Below are positions 16,001-23,674 of a stretch of DNA of 35,296 nt, in pieces. The first letter of the stretch is position 1, and each line of letters opens with the position of its first letter. Source of the stretch: a virus; IMG/VR virus record IMGVR_UViG_3300037493_000797, positions 1 through 35,296 of that record, one strand, 5' to 3'. A model generated the notes under the pieces. It ran no database searches and was not told where the DNA came from. It was given only the letters and a program-made list of their open reading frames with translations. Made by a program: the position numbers and the translations under genes.

Positions 16001-16217
16001 TATCAGCCTGCGCCGTTTGCACTGGGCGATCACCGACGCGCAGTTTGCCGCCAGAGGGCAGGTCAACGTAAACTTCATCAACCTTGCGGATCGGATCATA
16101 CCGCACTGTGCCGCCGCGCATCGTGTTGGCCGACAAGCCGGAGTACTGCTTGATATGCGCCGCTTCGTTGTAGCGGGTCATTTCAAGATCGGTATCGTCT
16201 TGGATCAATCCAGCCAT
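13047..16217 (-). CDS. Large internal virion protein with C-terminal GNAT-like domain (1056 aa)
   Basis: Second very large protein of the ejection cluster. The N-terminus (LEMTRYNEAAHIKQYSGLSA) is followed by an Ala/Pro/Thr linker at about 90-135 and a glycine-rich amphipathic stretch near 272 (GTGAQIAGGVGQFVGAFAGV), suited to membrane insertion. Residues from about 470 to 740 form a globular region I cannot assign. Residues about 800-930 look like a GNAT acetyltransferase: a strand (ALVGVVSN), a helix (AVPSVMAKAIESGITVLDAF), then YYGEFGFQEVGRVPF, the usual GNAT ending. The last ~110 residues are low-complexity and overlap a second reading frame (13064-13354). The N-terminal part probably works in genome ejection, with the enzyme-like domain delivered into the host; this is inference. 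Confidence 0.75.
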   Translation of the reverse strand: MAGLIQDDTDLEMTRYNEAAHIKQYSGLSANTMRGGTVRYDPIRKVDEVYVDLPSGGKLRVGDRPVQTAQADILTTQTDATAAAPAALVPTATPAPVSLRPTAAPVAARQPIAEYAAEQRTISDNGPTAADFEAAGYTAEELAQYQQSLPGPEMVPIKMTPAQMAEYAKQPDARFISDYEQPGFFDGAISETIKGLVRGGIVEPAKFVNEMLGDTRSTFFQLVNPKTGEFEPRIMVVSAEEMANIMKMPFAPVGLDDLLKSSEQAGTGAQIAGGVGQFVGAFAGVGKLFKIGKGLLGAATQSAAADFLGFGGNDGRLTDVLLELGVPENRITDFLRTDPNDPDYVGRFKNALEGAVLGGLVDQIAPVFRLIKDGGSATALGQAIGDLRFKAQQTSSNLLSDAIGVGRAVAAGDTRMLGEIFQPAGTPRSLGAAGVNDATMQSAPLAPIPSITPRDLEGARIIPTVADLMRTGGYYTGIDASKVDVPEPMMGGPGYPLLQSSQQAGLAWAIQGKSIGTKKAGSGADLIAVTAMNPTSHQSNISFINSLIKTTSAYVRDGRIQPEILGELDARVRTSATGGDPSLARLERFPGFNSPNLQEFINSASFQERSRIADIIGSKGMQEQGLPNVARVLQETVDPRYAGANPRDTLLFIEPDFSAPPVDLTAAGLPVHPSYRYGIRGRVFGALDQNISTFEMFPDFWGEKNVNAFGPAFNTGGRRAFDMALPIQKVTGKQVDDLERILQTTSGSGPRLSPIDTRIVVNSMLDKWKLTTKAITAGGASPQAFVDAITNSKYRPALTSYSADDIKAGAKSGNLVAYQLGDDDVFFAIDAKPDYSWAGVDMMPGDKALVGVVSNAPGAKGTAVPSVMAKAIESGITVLDAFAVPSKRFPDGYLPEYYGEFGFQEVGRVPFNKEMYIADHGEQDYKDLLEAWKSDGWDESMGMPPVIVMRWSGSDADRAATAAGIRGAGAPSHRAETQGFVAETEGLAGRVSDSTVQQETPSIGSGNRGEAGTDNRTNLSSRAREAAKSLLGLTPEQLRNRGIPESQIQQLMQRRQ
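13064..13354 (-). CDS. Candidate overprinted gene inside the internal virion protein gene (96 aa)
   Basis: This frame lies wholly within the 3' end of the 1056-aa gene, shifted by one base. Its ATG at 13354 has GGAG eight bases upstream (CTCC at 13363-13366 on the + strand), a better ribosome site than several real genes here. The product is highly charged and helical (TEQQRRQEFVAQVRQAIGPK, KDLSQRQKDLLDASLTRLFN, VEIEGRLELITEQISPA) and looks more protein-like than the host frame, which is Gly/Ala/Arg/Ser-rich over the same bases. It could be a true nested gene, or the ancestral C-terminus of the virion protein lost to a frameshift. No homologue is recognised. Confidence 0.45.
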   Translation of the reverse strand: MQTEQQRRQEFVAQVRQAIGPKLKDLSQRQKDLLDASLTRLFNKKRPVSEVEIEGRLELITEQISPAGQEKLQKAYWDLRLNSSGTEASPKAKSSN

Positions 16218-16218
16218 C

Positions 16219-17982
16219 TTACTGCCCCTGCATCATTTTGGTGTAGGAAATAATCTGCGCTTTTACGCGCGCATATACTGATTGTTGAGTTGGTGTCGGC
16301 TCTGGCAAACTGTTGTACCATGCTTCCAACCCTGCAAGTTCACCGCCAACCGGTAAATCTGGCAGTCCGCTTTGCGAGTTTTGGGCTGCCGCCGAAGCTA
16401 CATAATCTGTCAGTTGGGTTTGGAGCGCACCGCGATAAACCACCATGCGCTCTGCAACTAATTCATTTTTCCTAGCTGTGAGCTGCGTTGAGGTCATAGG
16501 ACTGCCGGACGCGCGCGCCGCGTTAAAGTCTATCAGCAGTTGCGACTTTACATATGCGGAAGAGGCTTGTGACTCTTTTTGCCCATCATCAGTCGGAGCA
16601 ATGAATTTGTTGAAGTTGAATGTTGCATCAATAGCATCAAGTGTTGATTGCAAACTTTGGCTTGATTCGGTTTGCATACCTTCTGCCAAGGCCTTCCAAT
16701 CTGGAAGTGATAGATCACCTTGGTTGGCGTTTAGGGAGGCCATAGTAAGAGTGCCGCTAAGTTGCTTTGTAAGCATGTCCTGATAGACAGCAGGGTTGCT
16801 CTCCTTGGCAAACGGTCCGTCCACGTTAGGATTGCGGTGCGTATCAAGCGACTTGCGCTGCTCTTGCGGCAACAAATTGTTTTTATCAAGAAAGCCCGCA
16901 ACGGCGTCTAAGTATTGCTTGCCGGTGATTGGTTGTGATGCGTCAAGCCTAGCAAGGTTAAAGGCGTCAGAGTTTGTCTCAAACAACCGCATGGTCAAGT
17001 CAAGGCTGGCATCCGCATTGGGGTCTACGCCAAATGTTGAGTTGTACAGGTTGTCGGCTTTGACCTTGAACGCGGCGTTTTTCTCTGCCTCAGCCTCATC
17101 CATTGCGCCATTGATTTTGTTGGCTTGCGTGATTGCATCAGCAATTACCTTGGTTGCCACATCAGGCGTTGCAAGCTTAATAACAGCCAGCGTATAGGCC
17201 GAGCCGGCCTCAAGTCCTGAATCAAGTGCGGCCCTTTCGGCTGTTATTGTGCCAGCATTAACCTCATCCTGAAGCTCCAAAGCCTTAGCCAATGCGATGC
17301 CCCTGGCCGGATCGCTGCCGACAAAGCCTGACACTAGATTGCCGACAACTTCATTGACCATTGCCGAATTGATGTTCGCCGCCATTTCAGGCGTAACAAT
17401 GCCGGCGGCCAGGTCGGATTGCATGTCAGCATCTGACGAGGCAAGCAGCATGGCCGCTGTGGCGGGGTCCATCCTTGGATCGCTCAGTTGCGCAACGACC
17501 GAATCCTGCCGTGCCTTGGCAGCCGCAGCTGCGCGCGCATTGATCCGCGTCTCAACTGCATCACGCAGCTGAAACCGCATTGTTACCTCTTGCTGGTCAA
17601 AGCGCGCATTGAATGCGTCAGTCATTGATCGGCTTGAAAGCCCATCAGCCAGACGAAGGCGCATATCTTTCGTTGCCACCTGCCAAGCGCCAGTGCCTTT
17701 GTCGTTCAGCACATCACCGAGGCGTGAGCTTTCTTTCAGGCTTTCAGCCAGATCGCGCATTTCCACTTCAGCGCCGAGCATCGCCTCGTTGTACTGGATC
17801 TTGGCCTCTGCTTCAGCCCGCGCCAAGGCGTACTTGTTGATCTGCTCAAAGGCAGATTCAAGCACTTCGCCCTTGGCTAGTTCAGACTGCACAAAGACGT
17901 TAGGGTCCATGCGCGCCCGAATGCTTGCGCCCGGGGCTTCATTGGTGGCCTTAGCTTGAGACGCATAAACCGGAATTCTCAT
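16219..17982 (-). CDS. Internal virion protein, T7 gp15-like position (587 aa)
   Basis: AGGTGATCT precedes the ATG. The protein is almost wholly alpha-helical, with alanine-, glutamate- and glutamine-rich runs (FEQINKYALARAEAEAKIQY, NARAAAAAKARQDSVVAQL) and no membrane segment. In T7-like phages three internal core proteins (gp14, gp15, gp16) follow the tail tube genes in this order, and this one lies between a gp14-like protein and two very large proteins. Its role as an ejectosome tube component is inferred from order, size and helical content. The next gene starts two bases beyond its stop. Confidence 0.72.
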   Translation of the reverse strand: MRIPVYASQAKATNEAPGASIRARMDPNVFVQSELAKGEVLESAFEQINKYALARAEAEAKIQYNEAMLGAEVEMRDLAESLKESSRLGDVLNDKGTGAWQVATKDMRLRLADGLSSRSMTDAFNARFDQQEVTMRFQLRDAVETRINARAAAAAKARQDSVVAQLSDPRMDPATAAMLLASSDADMQSDLAAGIVTPEMAANINSAMVNEVVGNLVSGFVGSDPARGIALAKALELQDEVNAGTITAERAALDSGLEAGSAYTLAVIKLATPDVATKVIADAITQANKINGAMDEAEAEKNAAFKVKADNLYNSTFGVDPNADASLDLTMRLFETNSDAFNLARLDASQPITGKQYLDAVAGFLDKNNLLPQEQRKSLDTHRNPNVDGPFAKESNPAVYQDMLTKQLSGTLTMASLNANQGDLSLPDWKALAEGMQTESSQSLQSTLDAIDATFNFNKFIAPTDDGQKESQASSAYVKSQLLIDFNAARASGSPMTSTQLTARKNELVAERMVVYRGALQTQLTDYVASAAAQNSQSGLPDLPVGGELAGLEAWYNSLPEPTPTQQSVYARVKAQIISYTKMMQGQ

Positions 17983-17985
17983 AGA

Positions 17986-18516
17986 TCACCTACCAAACTT
18001 TTTGTATTCGTAGCCGATCGCTGCGGCCTGTCCAATCGACCCGATCAGGCTGGCCGTGCCAGCTGCGCGAAGGCCAGATGCCTGCGCCTGTCCGCCCATG
18101 CGGGAAAGCTCTGCGTTCAGCCTAACCGATTCTTGCTCATCCGAGATCTGCATGTTGGTGATTTGTCGGTTGAATTCGTTCACATCCTGCTCATACTGGA
18201 ATTCGCGGGCATTCTCACGCAGTATCTGCAGAGGAGAGCCTTGAGACATATCAAAGCCGGCAAAACCAAATCCAGCGCGCACAGCGCCCTGCACGTCACG
18301 CTCAAATGCCCTCTTGCTGCGATCAGCCTGTACCAGAAAGTTGGAATTGAATATCTGGCGCTGCCTCTCAAGCAGGTCGATGTCACGCTCAATGATCTTG
18401 GCGTTGAATTCGCCAGCGGCTCTGGCAGCATCAGCTGCTTTGTCAGAAGCCTTCTTCTGCGATATGCCACCGAGAAGAGATGCGCCTAGCGAGAGTATGC
18501 CAAAAATGCCTGCCAT
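17986..18516 (-). CDS. Internal virion protein, T7 gp14-like (176 aa)
   Basis: The glycine-rich hydrophobic N-terminus (MAGIFGILSLGASLLGGISQ) and small size fit the gp14 class of ejection proteins, which insert into the host outer membrane. A long polar helix follows (FNAKIIERDIDLLERQRQIF, NSNFLVQADRSKRAFERDV), a glycine/aromatic turn (RAGFGFAGFDMSQGSPLQIL), and a second helix rich in Gln and Glu. The C-terminus again has a Gly/Ala hydrophobic patch (SLIGSIGQAAAIGY). It is the first gene after the tail nozzle, as in T7. Confidence 0.82.
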   Translation of the reverse strand: MAGIFGILSLGASLLGGISQKKASDKAADAARAAGEFNAKIIERDIDLLERQRQIFNSNFLVQADRSKRAFERDVQGAVRAGFGFAGFDMSQGSPLQILRENAREFQYEQDVNEFNRQITNMQISDEQESVRLNAELSRMGGQAQASGLRAAGTASLIGSIGQAAAIGYEYKKFGR

Positions 18517-18525
18517 TGTTTACAC

Positions 18526-20529
18526 CTACTTGTCGAAAGTGTTCATGCGCGGGAAGAGCGCAAGAATAGTCATCGGAAGCGGCTGGGTCTGACGCGCATA
18601 GACGCGGTCATCATCATCAAAGCCGCCTTCAAACTCAACATCCTTGTCGCCGGTAAACAGCGGCACGGCCTGATCCATCGGCATCGAGCTGTCGCGGAAG
18701 TAGATCCGGTCAAGCTTGTCTACGCCACTGCCGACTTCAGCGCCGACCGTCTCATGCAGGCGTACCGTGATGCCATGTATGCGCTTGGGCTTGCCTTGGC
18801 TGGTGCCGTCAACAGAGCCAGATTCGATGCGCAGGGTCTGCATAACGCTGCTGTAGCCATAGCCGATCGCTGCCACGGTGGTCGAGACGTTAAGGGCCAC
18901 AGCGCCGTCCGCCACGGTCTTGTCCGCGTGGCTGGCGCCGTTGGCTAGGATAGACACCGTCTCGCCCTGCAGGTGGTGCAGGCCTGACAGGCTAGACACT
19001 GCAGTGCCGCTGTACGCTAGGCCGCTGTCCACAAAGAACGCGCCGGTGGTGACACTGCCAAAATTAAACGGCTTCATCAGCTCAACGTAGCGCTTGGTCA
19101 CGCCATTGATCGTGCGCTTAACCACCATGTAAAGCTCGTCCTCGCCCGTCTCTGACGGCAGGGTCGCAACGCTTTCAACAATCGCTTGGCCGCCGCTGAA
19201 CGCACCGCCGATGATGTGCTTGTGGAACGCCACAACCTCTTCTTCGCGGCGGTAGGTCATGCCGATCAGAGTGCCGTCAGCGCGCACCATCCAGACGATG
19301 CTGTCAGGCTCTTGCTGGTGGGCAAACTGCGTGATGCCACCTTTGGTGATATGCTCGGCCAAGATCGACATGTCAGGCGCTTGGTAGGCGTCGGCATTGA
19401 TGTCGCCGACGTACTTGAATTCCCTGATCTTGCGATTGCCGCGCTGCAGGAACAGCGTAACGTCGGCCACCTGCACAGGCTCAACTGCAGCCGTGCCGTA
19501 GTTTGAGTACTTGCGGATCAGCGTGGTGGTCGGCGTGATCGGGCCATCGCTGGTGGCGGTCACGACGTACTCGCCGCCAGATGTGCCGAGCGTCAGCACC
19601 CGTGTGGCCGACAGATAGCGGATGGCGTTCACCTGGTTGGATGCAATCGTGTAGATCAGCGCATCATCGGCGGCCGTGCCAACGGTGAAGTTGAGATAGT
19701 TGCCGTTCTTGCTGAACCACAGGGTCTGCGGGTTGTTGTTGCTGTTGCCAAACACCAGCCGCTGCTCAAAGAAGGTGACCACACTGGGCCGGTCATTCGT
19801 GCCGCTCAGTGCGGGGGAAGGTGTGCCGGTGATCGTCGCTGTGGTCAGCGTCCAGGCCGCAGAACCTGTGCGCGCCAGGATGCGGATGTCATAGCTGGGA
19901 TGCACGATGTACATCGTGTCGGCCGACTGCGCGTACCGCAGGTTGAACAGGTCAGCCTCAACATAAGGCGTCGAGATCTGATAAATCTTGTCGGCCGTGC
20001 CGCCAGACGTGAAGGCGGTAAAGGCGGTCGTGTTGATTGCAACGCCGAACAGGTCTTTCAGCGTGAACGTGTTGGCTGTGGCGTTTGCCACGATAAAGTT
20101 GCGGTCATTCAGCTGCGTCATGCCGCCGACGCCGGTGATGTAAATCTCGTCGCCGTCGCTGAACCCGTGCGTTGCAGATGTCAGCACACCAGGGCTTGCC
20201 TGCGTCACGGCCGTGATTGTCTTGGCCGATCCTGTCAGAACCTGCAGACCGTTGCGGTACACCCGCATCGTCTCAGGTCCGAATTCCAAGATGTAGGTGT
20301 CGCTGGTCTTAAACTGAAACGGAATCAGACGCGCCTTGGCTGCGCTGTTCTTGACCTCACCGAGGAATTCAGTGCCAGGGCGACGGGTCACACCGCCGTG
20401 CGGCATGCAGATCATATTGGTCAGGGTGGACAGACCCTGCCGGTACTTCTCCAGCGTGATCTGGCCCTCAAGCCGTGGCGAGATCTCGCCGGCCGTGAAT
20501 GAGCTTAGAGCCGGTGCTGAACGAGCCAT
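18526..20529 (-). CDS. Tail tubular protein B / nozzle, T7 gp12-like (667 aa)
   Basis: The N-terminus has the diagnostic opening of this family (SFTAGEISPRLEGQITLEKY, then MICMPHGGVTRRPGTEFLGE). Residues about 105-185 form an inserted beta domain of the FCCH type (ATHGFSDGDEIYITGVGG, NTFTLKDLFGVAI). Later family blocks include RPSVVTFFEQRLVFGNSNNN, TLWFSKNGNYLNF and EFKYVGDINADAYQAPDMS. It builds the hexameric nozzle at the tail end that contacts the fibres and holds DNA in. The ATG overlaps the stop of the upstream gene (TGATG), coupling both tail tube proteins. Confidence 0.93.
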   Translation of the reverse strand: MARSAPALSSFTAGEISPRLEGQITLEKYRQGLSTLTNMICMPHGGVTRRPGTEFLGEVKNSAAKARLIPFQFKTSDTYILEFGPETMRVYRNGLQVLTGSAKTITAVTQASPGVLTSATHGFSDGDEIYITGVGGMTQLNDRNFIVANATANTFTLKDLFGVAINTTAFTAFTSGGTADKIYQISTPYVEADLFNLRYAQSADTMYIVHPSYDIRILARTGSAAWTLTTATITGTPSPALSGTNDRPSVVTFFEQRLVFGNSNNNPQTLWFSKNGNYLNFTVGTAADDALIYTIASNQVNAIRYLSATRVLTLGTSGGEYVVTATSDGPITPTTTLIRKYSNYGTAAVEPVQVADVTLFLQRGNRKIREFKYVGDINADAYQAPDMSILAEHITKGGITQFAHQQEPDSIVWMVRADGTLIGMTYRREEEVVAFHKHIIGGAFSGGQAIVESVATLPSETGEDELYMVVKRTINGVTKRYVELMKPFNFGSVTTGAFFVDSGLAYSGTAVSSLSGLHHLQGETVSILANGASHADKTVADGAVALNVSTTVAAIGYGYSSVMQTLRIESGSVDGTSQGKPKRIHGITVRLHETVGAEVGSGVDKLDRIYFRDSSMPMDQAVPLFTGDKDVEFEGGFDDDDRVYARQTQPLPMTILALFPRMNTFDK

Positions 20530-21134
20530 CAGAACCTCGATTCGATAAAGTCGCTGGCCTCAATCCTCTGCGGCGCACCTTCGGTGGCATCAACAAAACG
20601 GGCCTCGCGCATCTTCTCGTCGTAGATCGCGGTCACCAGCTGCACGACGGTGGTTGATCCGGTGACGGCATAGGCGATCTCAGTCGCCAGACGCGCCGAC
20701 AAAGCCTCGACCAGGCTGGCGTCGTATTCTTGCGGGTCAGTGACGCGCGCAACATATTTGATCTGAGCCGTGCCCTCGTCCGTAAGAAGCTTGCGCCCCT
20801 CAATCACAAACACAGGGCCGCCACGGTTTGAGAACATGTTGTCTTGCGGATAGGACAGAGATCCGTTGGAGAATTCCAGCACACGCAGGCAATACGGCTC
20901 GGTCGGCAGCGCATACTGGTAGGTGTAGCCAAAGGCCGGCGCTTGGGTTTCTTGTGCCAGCGCGGCGCGGCGGATTAGGCAATTCCAAGGGTGTGAGCGG
21001 AAGACGGCATCACGCGCACCGGCGTAGCGCTGGTTGACCAAACGCCCTGCCTTGCTGTTTTCATCAAAGCTTGAGATGTTAGAAGCCCCGATCATGTTGA
21101 GCGCATAGTTCGCAATATCAACTGTGCTGGTCAT
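20529..21134 (-). CDS. Tail tubular protein A / adaptor, T7 gp11-like (201 aa)
   Basis: Typical gp11-family opening (VDIANYALNMIGASNISSFD) with the conserved block ARDAVFRSHPWNCLIRRAAL and the later FGYTYQYALPTEPYCLRVLE. The C-terminal half is a helical bundle (LVEALSARLATEIAYAVTGS). Twelve copies normally bind the portal and receive the nozzle protein encoded next. The length is close to T7 gp11 (196 aa). AAAGGGGCG precedes the ATG, and a strong GC stem-loop lies just upstream, separating it from the capsid genes. Confidence 0.93.
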   Translation of the reverse strand: MTSTVDIANYALNMIGASNISSFDENSKAGRLVNQRYAGARDAVFRSHPWNCLIRRAALAQETQAPAFGYTYQYALPTEPYCLRVLEFSNGSLSYPQDNMFSNRGGPVFVIEGRKLLTDEGTAQIKYVARVTDPQEYDASLVEALSARLATEIAYAVTGSTTVVQLVTAIYDEKMREARFVDATEGAPQRIEASDFIESRF

Positions 21135-21154
21135 CGGTCGCCCCTTTGAAGGTT

Positions 21155-21178
21155 AAGGGGGCAGTTTCCCGCCCCCTC
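21155..21178 (-). terminator. GC-rich stem-loop between head and tail genes
   Basis: AAGGGGGC (21155-21162) pairs with GCCCCCTC (21171-21178) around an eight-base loop. On the leftward transcript it comes after the capsid and decoration genes and before the tail genes, the place of the T7 terminator that follows gene 10. There is only a weak T-tract on that strand, so it may be a partial terminator or an RNA processing or stability element that sets a high head/tail expression ratio. Confidence 0.55.
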
Positions 21179-21184
21179 AGTTTA

Positions 21185-21646
21185 TCAGTCGATCGAATAG
21201 ACGATCGTCAGTTCGATCGCGCCGGTGGCAGCTGCGCCACCGACCGTGAGCGTGACAGGCTGGCCGTCAGCGTTGGCGTCGATTTCAACGCCAGAATTGA
21301 GAGCCAAAGTTGCCACGACCGCAGTCTTTGCGGCCGACGAGGTCGAAGTTGCTGCCAGATAGGCCGCAGCCGACAGTGCTACAGTAGCACCGGCAGCGGT
21401 CTTGTGAGCGCCATAACCAACCGACAGGGTGGTCGAAGCGCCCAGAGCCGCATTGCTCAAGAAACCGGTGATCAATCGAGCGTTGTCCGGAAGGACAAAC
21501 ATCTCGATCACATCAGCGATTGGCAAGGCAGCGGCGGTGTAGGTTGCGTGAGCAACACGAACACGGCCACCAAGCTCGTTGGCCTTGTTCTTAACGACAG
21601 GCGTTGCACGGGCGTTCGTGCGTTGCGCAGAATAAACGGTAGCCAT
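21185..21646 (-). CDS. Probable capsid decoration/structural protein (153 aa)
   Basis: Follows the major capsid gene by 14 bases and starts with a strong site (AAGGGAGAAAAGCAA then ATG). The protein is small, beta-rich and full of Ala, Thr, Val and Gly (DVIEMFVLPDNARLITGFLS, then GASTTLSVGYGAHKTAAGAT), without cysteines or charged clusters. Such composition fits a secreted or assembled beta-sandwich. Adjacency to the capsid gene and the strong ribosome site point to a high-copy head decoration or head-fibre protein. I do not recognise the exact family. Confidence 0.65.
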   Translation of the reverse strand: MATVYSAQRTNARATPVVKNKANELGGRVRVAHATYTAAALPIADVIEMFVLPDNARLITGFLSNAALGASTTLSVGYGAHKTAAGATVALSAAAYLAATSTSSAAKTAVVATLALNSGVEIDANADGQPVTLTVGGAAATGAIELTIVYSID

Positions 21647-21660
21647 TTGCTTTTCTCCCT

Positions 21661-22524
21661 TTATTCAGTGCAAAGGACTTCAACGACCTTCTTCTCTTCC
21701 ATGCGGGTCGACCCAAGGGTCATCGCATAGTAGATTTGGGTCGCATACGACTTGTCAGCGCGCTCATCGATACGAGCAACAGGCTCACGCCCGATTGCCA
21801 GCTTGATGCCGTCACCCGCAAAGGCGATGACGCGGCGAGCTGCAGAACCATCAACGCCCAAGCGGTTCGAGACGATGAAGTTAAAACCAACAAAGCTGTT
21901 GATTTCACCCATAGCCAGGGCCTTAACGGTGTTGAAATCCGACGACGTGACAGTCGTGGAGTTCAGCAGGTTCGTGATCTGCTTCGGCGACACCACAATG
22001 TAGCGCGGGATCGACGGGTCAACATCACCAGCATCCAAGATTTCCTTGGCCGAGATCAGCTTTGCAAGCGTCAAGCCAGTGGCGCCAGCGGCGATCTGGT
22101 TGGTCGAGGTTGCGAAAGCAGTAGAAGTGCCACCGTCTTTGCCGGTCAGCGCAGTGCCTAGGGCAGCAGCGATGATGGCGTCGTCCATTGCACGGCCCAT
22201 AGCGGCTGCAGCAGCGCGCGAGTAGGTCGAGGTGGGATCGACAAGCAGGCGCACCTTGTCTTGATCGTCAATCAGGTCGGCGTATTCGTAGTCCGACATG
22301 GTGACCATACGACGCGAGTGCGGCGTTTCGATCAAGGGGGTGTCCGCGTGGCGCGAGGTGCGCAGGACAGCAGCAGCGCTACCGACCTGGTCGAAGAAGG
22401 CTTTTTCGCCCGTCACGGTTTCCACGTCAACTGCATTGCGCAGCAGCGAACCCATTTGCTGAGACAGCATTTGGATGTTCGAGGAAAACTGAGAGACGAA
22501 TGCCGTAGTGATTTGAGTAGACAT
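21661..22524 (-). CDS. Major capsid protein, HK97-fold (287 aa)
   Basis: The length and blocks fit the podovirus capsid group: the N-terminal FVSQFSSNIQMLSQQMGSLL, EKAFFDQVGSAAAVLRTSRH, then ADLIDDQDKVRLLVDPTSTY followed by an alanine-rich helix with AMGRAMDDAIIAA, and the C-terminal RIDERADKSYATQIYYAMTL, GSTRMEEKKVVEVLCTE. The helix after the DDQDK motif resembles the spine helix of HK97-fold shells. It is placed right after the scaffold gene and before a likely decoration protein. GGAG lies nine bases before the ATG. It forms the icosahedral head. Confidence 0.92.
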   Translation of the reverse strand: MSTQITTAFVSQFSSNIQMLSQQMGSLLRNAVDVETVTGEKAFFDQVGSAAAVLRTSRHADTPLIETPHSRRMVTMSDYEYADLIDDQDKVRLLVDPTSTYSRAAAAAMGRAMDDAIIAAALGTALTGKDGGTSTAFATSTNQIAAGATGLTLAKLISAKEILDAGDVDPSIPRYIVVSPKQITNLLNSTTVTSSDFNTVKALAMGEINSFVGFNFIVSNRLGVDGSAARRVIAFAGDGIKLAIGREPVARIDERADKSYATQIYYAMTLGSTRMEEKKVVEVLCTE

Positions 22525-22655
22525 GTGTCTTCACTCCAACAAAGGTTTCAGGGTTCTTCGCTCGATTATCCCATGTGGGGTCGGGCTTACTGCTTGGGCA
22601 GTCAATCCGCCTGTCTCACAAGCTTGGTGCGCGGGTCCAAAGATTGTCCGCTGCA
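22525..22655 (-). promoter_or_regulatory. Leader between scaffold and major capsid genes, possible promoter
   Basis: This 131-base gap is one of few in the leftward unit. Read leftward, it contains a small perfect hairpin (ACTGC/GCAGT, 22589-22602) and then a -10-like GATAAT (22564-22569 on the + strand as ATTATC). No convincing -35 is seen at 16-18 bases. A dedicated capsid promoter or RNA processing site would make sense because capsid protein is needed in far higher amounts than scaffold neighbours, but the sequence support is weak. Confidence 0.35.
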
Positions 22656-23459
22656 TCACGTGTACTCTCTGAGGCGCAGCGCCTCATCAACATACGCACG
22701 ATGTTCAGGGTGGAATTTATCCCAATAAGGGGTTCCGTGTCTAGTCATCTCAGAAATCTTATTCTGAGCCTCGGCAGGTGTCATCACCAGCTCGCTGGCA
22801 TCACCCAATAGATTGTCCTCGCCGATCTCTTTTGCAAGGTTGGCAAACATCTTCACGATTGCCGGATGATCACCAAGCAGACGGCCGTCGGCCAGCTCAA
22901 CACTGTCCAGCAAATCGGTGTTGCCCAAGAAAGTCACGGCCGCCTTGTGCGCCAGCTGCACTTGCTGATCAAATGCTTGGCCCCACTCGCGGCGCAGCTC
23001 TTGCTCACCCTCTTGACGAACCGCCTGCAGCCCCTCTTCCATAGCCGTGCGCGACTGCGTCACAGTGCCTTCCAGAAACTGCGCAATCCGCCCAGCCTGC
23101 TTGCCGTTCAGGCCAGCCTCAAAGGCAGCCGCGCGGAAGGCCTCGACCTCGGTGTCGCGCATGGCGTCTGGGCTGACCTTGAAGTCATAGCCCTTTGGGT
23201 TGTCAGGCGCGCCCAGCCGCTTGTAAACCTGCCGCCACTCGTCATCGGTGGCAGACTTACCTGGCAGCGGGATCTTGTCCGCGCCGATCATCCGCTGCGC
23301 ATGGACGTAGCTCTTTGCCAGCGAGACGGGGTCTGTAAAGTTACGCAGGCTTGGTTCAGCCCGCAAATCTTCTGGCAAGCTATCAAAGAACCCGACAGGT
23401 GCAGCCGGAGCTGCGGCGACTTCTTGAGATCCAGTGTCCTGGGTTGTCTCTTCGCTCAT
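22656..23459 (-). CDS. Scaffolding (capsid assembly) protein (267 aa)
   Basis: Acidic, helical protein directly before the capsid gene. It opens with a Glu/Thr/Ala-rich disordered stretch and a conserved segment (GFFDSLPEDLRAEPSLRNF, then VSLAKSYVHAQRMIGADKIP, and WRQVYKRLGAPDNPKGYDF) that I recognise from podovirus scaffold proteins. The centre is a long coiled-coil-like helix (EEGLQAVRQEGEQELRREWG). The C-terminus has the charged helix FHPEHRAYVDEALRLREYT that would bind capsid subunits. It guides procapsid formation and leaves before DNA packaging. It overlaps the upstream gene by four bases. Confidence 0.88.
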   Translation of the reverse strand: MSEETTQDTGSQEVAAAPAAPVGFFDSLPEDLRAEPSLRNFTDPVSLAKSYVHAQRMIGADKIPLPGKSATDDEWRQVYKRLGAPDNPKGYDFKVSPDAMRDTEVEAFRAAAFEAGLNGKQAGRIAQFLEGTVTQSRTAMEEGLQAVRQEGEQELRREWGQAFDQQVQLAHKAAVTFLGNTDLLDSVELADGRLLGDHPAIVKMFANLAKEIGEDNLLGDASELVMTPAEAQNKISEMTRHGTPYWDKFHPEHRAYVDEALRLREYT

Positions 23460-23674
23460 GTGTTTTCCCTAATCCCACCCTCTGAGAGCATCCTGATGAC
23501 CAAAAGCACAGCGTCACGCTGCCCCTCTTTGAAGGCGGAATAGTGAGGATCACCAGGAACAAACGTGCTGGCCTCAAACGCAAAGCGCGATTTGAGATCA
23601 GCTAAAACTTTCTGGCCGTCTTCGGTGTTGAACGTGCGCCGATACGCCAGCTTCATGGCCTCGATCTGCGTCAT
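23456..23674 (-). CDS. Bbp19-like phage protein (72 aa)
   Basis: This short protein (YRRTFNTEDGQKVLADLKSR, then STFVPGDPHYSAFKEGQRD and VLLVIRML) fits the small family found between portal and scaffold genes in many podoviruses and named after Bordetella phage BPP-1 Bbp19. The DPHxxAFxEGQR motif is the clearest mark. Function is not established; the location suggests a head- or portal-associated role. It overlaps both neighbours by four bases, so it is coupled to portal translation. Confidence 0.82.
   Translation of the reverse strand: MTQIEAMKLAYRRTFNTEDGQKVLADLKSRFAFEASTFVPGDPHYSAFKEGQRDAVLLVIRMLSEGGIRENT

Noticed and set aside
15039-16253. 404-codon rightward ORF opposite the internal virion protein
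   Set aside because: Arg/Cys/His-rich antisense shadow of a G+C-rich gene, no ribosome site, no recognisable domain.
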